A stretch of 64,000 bases of DNA, from positions 248,001-312,000 of the forward strand of contig NZ_JAKCFB010000001.1 in assembly GCF_024198235.1 (NCBI RefSeq), written 5' to 3'. Shown piece after piece: positions 60,963 through 64,000 of the stretch. Within the stretch, counting starts at the first letter, position 1. Every line of letters starts with the position of its first letter. Made by a program: the position numbers and the translations under genes. This DNA is from Myxococcus dinghuensis. GTDB lineage: Bacteria > Myxococcota > Myxococcia > Myxococcales > Myxococcaceae. The notes under the pieces were generated by a model, which searched no databases, had not been told where the DNA came from, and saw only the letters and a list, made by a program, of their open reading frames with translations.

Positions 60963-62747
60963 ATGGCGACCGTCCCCCCTTCTGGCAAGCGGCTCGCGAG
61001 TCTCGTACTCGCTTCGATACTCATCTCGATCATTGCATCCTGCGGAGGCAGCGGAGGCGACGGAAAGCCGGATAGCGGTCCTGGCCCGGTGCCGGACTCG
61101 GGTGATGGTCCCGTCGTCATTCCGAAGACGTGCGGCAACGGCGTCGCGGACCCCGGCGAGGCCTGTGACGACGGCAACCAGATAAGCGGTGATGGCTGCA
61201 CCGCGGCCTGTGACGCGGTGGAGACCGGCTGGGCCTGCGAGCTCCCGGGCCAGGCCTGTGTGCGCGTGGCGGGGTGTGGCAACGGCCGCGTGGAGGCCGG
61301 CGAGGAGTGCGACGACCGCAACGCGTCCAACGGTGACGGCTGCAACTCGGAGTGCAAGGTGGAGGCGGGCTGGAACTGCCCGGCCGCCGGTGGCCGGTGC
61401 CACGCGGCGCAGTGCGGCGACGGCCTCAAGGTGGGCGACGAGGAGTGCGAGGACGGCAACACCAACAGCGGCGACGGCTGCAGCTCGACCTGCCGCCTCG
61501 AGGAGGGCTGGAAGTGCCCCACCGTCGGCCAGGCGTGCTCCCAGACGACGTGCGGTGACGGCATCGTCGAGGGCACCGAGCAGTGCGACGACAAGAACAA
61601 CGACATGGGTGACGGCTGCTCGCCGCTCTGCAAGCTCGAGCCGCGCTGCACCGACGGCGCGTGCCAGGAGAAGTGCGGCGACGGCATCCTCCTGCCCCCC
61701 GAGGTCCGCACCGAGGAGTGCGACGACGGCAACACGCGCGACAACGACGGCTGCTCCTCGTCCTGCAAGAAGGAAGAGGGCTTCGTTTGCGACAACGTGG
61801 GCTCCGGGGCGCCTCCGGACACCACCGCCATCCCCGTCGTCTACCGCGACTTCCGCGGCTACGACCTGCTCGCGACGGGCGCCCTGCCGCGGGGCCACAT
61901 CGACTTCGAGAACAAGAACGGTGGCCGTGAGGACGGCATCGTGAAGGCGAACCTCGATGCCGACGGCAAGCCCGAGTACAACAAGGAGGGCGTCCAGTCC
62001 GCGAACACGAACGGCGGCGCGGCCTTCCGCCAGTGGTACCGCGACGTGGCCAACGTCAACAAGACGGTGGTGACCACGCTGACGCTGAACCTCCAGAAGC
62101 CGGTGCCCACGGGCCAGTCCGGCACGTACGTGTTCGACACCGAGTACTTCTTCCCGCTGGACGGCAAGGGGTGGATCGCCACCGGCAACGAGCAGACGCG
62201 CCAGGCCAACGACGGCAAGCCCCACAACTTCAGCTTCACCAGCGAGGTCCGTTACTGGTTCCAGTACAAGGGCGGCGAGACGCTCACCTTCCGCGGCGAC
62301 GACGACGTGTGGGTGTTCATCAACGGCAAGCTCGCCCTCGACCTGGGCGGCGTGCACGGCCCGGCGAGCGGCACGGTCAACGTCTCCAACCAGGCCACGG
62401 CGCTCGGCCTGAAGCTCAACGGCATCTACGAGGCGGTGGTGTTCCAGGCGGAGCGCCACACGTCGGGCTCCTCGTACCGGCTGACGCTCGGCAACTTCAG
62501 CACCGAGACGACGGTGTGCCGCGCCACCTGCGGCAACGCCGTGGTCGACCAGGGCGAGGAGTGCGACGACGGCATCAACGCCGGTGGCTACAACAAGTGC
62601 GCCCCGGGTTGCGTCAACGGCCCGCGCTGCGGCGACGGTCGCATCCAGCCGCGCTCGTCGACGCCGGGCGACGTCGAGGAGTGCGACGACGGCAACACCC
62701 GCAACGGCGACGGCTGCAGCTCGACCTGCGAGGTCGAGATCGGCTGA
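60963..62747 (+). CDS. DUF4215/fibro-slime-domain lipoprotein
   Basis: A 594-residue secreted lipoprotein. The signal ends at LISIIASC (lipidated Cys27), followed by a Gly/Pro/Asp linker. Five Cys-rich DUF4215 repeats (about residues 55-270; each CGxG...G-E-x-CDD-x-N...GDGC) precede a fibro-slime/PA14-like domain (about 285-510) with VFDTEYFFPLDGKGW, LTFRGDDDVWVFINGKLALDLGGVHG and RHTSGSSYRLTLGNF. Two more DUF4215-type repeats close the protein. Such proteins are typical of myxobacteria and may bind extracellular polysaccharide or calcium in the slime/matrix. An operator-like repeat and a weak promoter lie upstream. Confidence 0.92.
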   Translation: MATVPPSGKRLASLVLASILISIIASCGGSGGDGKPDSGPGPVPDSGDGPVVIPKTCGNGVADPGEACDDGNQISGDGCTAACDAVETGWACELPGQACVRVAGCGNGRVEAGEECDDRNASNGDGCNSECKVEAGWNCPAAGGRCHAAQCGDGLKVGDEECEDGNTNSGDGCSSTCRLEEGWKCPTVGQACSQTTCGDGIVEGTEQCDDKNNDMGDGCSPLCKLEPRCTDGACQEKCGDGILLPPEVRTEECDDGNTRDNDGCSSSCKKEEGFVCDNVGSGAPPDTTAIPVVYRDFRGYDLLATGALPRGHIDFENKNGGREDGIVKANLDADGKPEYNKEGVQSANTNGGAAFRQWYRDVANVNKTVVTTLTLNLQKPVPTGQSGTYVFDTEYFFPLDGKGWIATGNEQTRQANDGKPHNFSFTSEVRYWFQYKGGETLTFRGDDDVWVFINGKLALDLGGVHGPASGTVNVSNQATALGLKLNGIYEAVVFQAERHTSGSSYRLTLGNFSTETTVCRATCGNAVVDQGEECDDGINAGGYNKCAPGCVNGPRCGDGRIQPRSSTPGDVEECDDGNTRNGDGCSSTCEVEIG

Positions 62748-62763
62748 GCCGGTGGTTCCCGGA

Positions 62764-62793
62764 CCGCCCCGCGCCCGGACAGGGCCGGGGCGG
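62764..62793 (+). terminator. Hairpin after the fibro-slime gene
   Basis: Perfect 8-bp stem CCGCCCCG/CGGGGCGG with a 14-nt loop, extended by GGA/TCC beyond a mismatch, 16 nt after the stop. No T-tract follows. Confidence 0.45.
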
Positions 62794-62929
62794 CTCCGGA
62801 GCAGGAGCCCGCACCCAGGCGTGAATCAGGCCCTGGGTAGCGGGTGACCGCGAACGGCAGGAGGGCAGGCGGCCTGGCTTCGTCCCGGGCTGCGTGCCCG
62901 GAGCCGTCTGGTATCTTCCGCGCGACTCC

Positions 62930-64000
62930 ATGGCGTCCCTCCTCCCGTCGCGCGTGTCGTTGCTCCTGTCGCTGCTGCTGGCGCTCCCCGTCAGCGCGGC
63001 GGCGACGCGGGAGGCGCTGCCCGCGGTCGACGAGGTGATGGCGGTGCTGCGCCGGGTGGAGACCGCCCGCGTGCGGGGCACGTCGCGCGCGCTCGACAGC
63101 GAGTTCGAGGAGCAGGGCCGCGCGCGCCCGAGGGACGCGATGCCGCGCATCTACCGCGCGTGGCTCGCCTTCCCGGCGGACAGTTGCTGGAACGAGCTCA
63201 AGGCGCTCTCCACGCTGTACCCGGAGAACCCCTGGACCCACCTGGGCATGGGGCTCATCTACATCCGCTGGGGCCTGCTGAAGGAGGCGGCCGGACCGCT
63301 GGCCACCGCGTCGCGCCTGTCGCCGGGGTTCGCGCCCGCGCTGTGGGCGGAGGGGCTGTTGCTCCAGGCGGAGGGCAAGCCGGCGGAGGCGGAGGCGCGG
63401 CTGCGCGCGGCGCTGTCGACGTTGGACGCGGCCCAGGTCCACACGGCGCTGGGCCTGTTGCTGGCGCCGCTGCCGGGGCGCGAGGTGGAGGCGCGCGCGG
63501 AGCTGACGCGCGCCGTGGAGGCCTGGCCGGAGCAGCCCGAGGCGCTGCGCAGGCTGGCCGCGCTGGCCCACGCGGCGAAGGACGTGCGCGCCGCCGCCAC
63601 CGCGGGCGAGAAGCTGGTCTCCCTCAAGCCCTCGGACCGGGAGGCGCACCGCGCGCAGGCGGACCTGTGGCTGGCGGCCTCGGAGCGCGAGAAGGCCGCC
63701 GCCTCGCTGGAGCGCTACGTGGAGCTGGGCGGCGCGGACCCGGCGCCCCTGGCCGTGCGCGCCCGCGTCTACGCGGAGCTGGGCCGGGCGGCCGACGAGG
63801 AGAGGGCCCTGACGCGGCTCATCGAGGTGGAGCTGAAGGACCCGGAGCCCCTGCTGCGGCTGGCCGAACTGGCCGAGGCCCGCGCGGACGCCGCCGCCAC
63901 CGAGGCCTTCCTGGTCCAGGCCTCCGAGCGCGCCCCCGAGCGCTCCGACATCCACGTGCGCCGCGCGCGGCTGTGCGTGAAGCAGGAGCGCTGGCAGGAC
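62930..64000 (+). CDS. Exported TPR protein, 3' truncated
   Basis: The frame is open from an ATG at 62930 to the end of the window (357 codons), so the C-terminus is missing. A signal peptide (about residues 1-24, LLLSLLLALPVSAAA) is followed by helical TPR repeats (WTHLGMGLIYIRWGLLKEAAGPLATASRLSPGFAP, AEGLLLQAEGKPAEAEARLRAAL, EALRRLAALAHAAKDVRAAATAGEKLV, DEERALTRLIEVEL). It is a periplasmic or outer-membrane scaffold. A minus-strand open frame on the same DNA is a shadow. Function unknown. Confidence 0.85.
   Translation, partial: MASLLPSRVSLLLSLLLALPVSAAATREALPAVDEVMAVLRRVETARVRGTSRALDSEFEEQGRARPRDAMPRIYRAWLAFPADSCWNELKALSTLYPENPWTHLGMGLIYIRWGLLKEAAGPLATASRLSPGFAPALWAEGLLLQAEGKPAEAEARLRAALSTLDAAQVHTALGLLLAPLPGREVEARAELTRAVEAWPEQPEALRRLAALAHAAKDVRAAATAGEKLVSLKPSDREAHRAQADLWLAASEREKAAASLERYVELGGADPAPLAVRARVYAELGRAADEERALTRLIEVELKDPEPLLRLAELAEARADAAATEAFLVQASERAPERSDIHVRRARLCVKQERWQD

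Overview
The window is very G+C-rich (about 70% by eye) with strongly G/C-ending codons. It carries a DUF4215/fibro-slime protein, a PilZ protein of the Myxococcus paralogous type, a Ser/Thr kinase fused to TPRs, an FHA-type sigma-54 activator and many lipoproteins and secreted hydrolases. Together these point to a predatory delta-proteobacterium of the Myxococcaceae (Myxococcus/Corallococcus type); the genus is inference. I see about 49 protein-coding genes, including one cut off at each end, one leader peptide and one gene remnant. I see no rRNA, tRNA, insertion sequence, prophage or CRISPR array.

Layout. 1-9.9 kb: truncated M4 metalloprotease, methyltransferase, divergent HxlR regulator/SDR pair, RNase HI with an unusual C-terminal domain, a membrane-protein pair, a lipoprotein/di-heme cytochrome pair and an unknown protein. 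9.9-18 kb: LysR divergent from a saccharopine-dehydrogenase-like enzyme, MscS channel, PilZ protein, amidase, GH6 cellulase and YaiI. 18-27.6 kb: M14 carboxypeptidase, LytS/LytTR two-component pair, TolB-like propeller, orphan TAXI binding protein, ECF-type sigma factor divergent from a sigma-54 activator, and a small lipoprotein. 27.6-38 kb: kinase-TPR protein, RsgA, a hairpin-rich intergenic region, two lipoproteins (one with HExxH) and a PAS-GAF histidine kinase. 38-45.5 kb: bifunctional aspartokinase/homoserine dehydrogenase, the DUF47-PiT phosphate operon, thioredoxin, a second LysR, DusA and a Vgb-like remnant. 45.6-54.8 kb: Ala-rich protein with a predicted Cys-His-Asp triad, CGNR/arginase operon, a compositionally foreign gene, CoA transferase-TPR operon and an OMPLA-like barrel. 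55-64 kb: M3 oligopeptidase, GH18 chitinase, M20 peptidase, fibro-slime protein and a truncated TPR protein.

How the genes work together. The recurring theme is degradation of external polymers (M4, M3, M14 and M20 peptidases, cellulase, chitinase, a possible phospholipase), much of it lipoprotein-anchored or secreted, alongside many one- and two-component regulators.

The most striking element is upstream of the aspartokinase/homoserine dehydrogenase gene. A 45-codon reading frame carries eight consecutive threonine codons. Its 3' end can pair with the 5' arm of a perfect 9-bp Rho-independent terminator followed by five U residues. This is the architecture of a threonine transcription attenuator. 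Other regulatory candidates are palindromic operator clusters between the sigma factor and the sigma-54 activator, and three AGTGGTT sites around the promoter of the arginase-CGNR operon.
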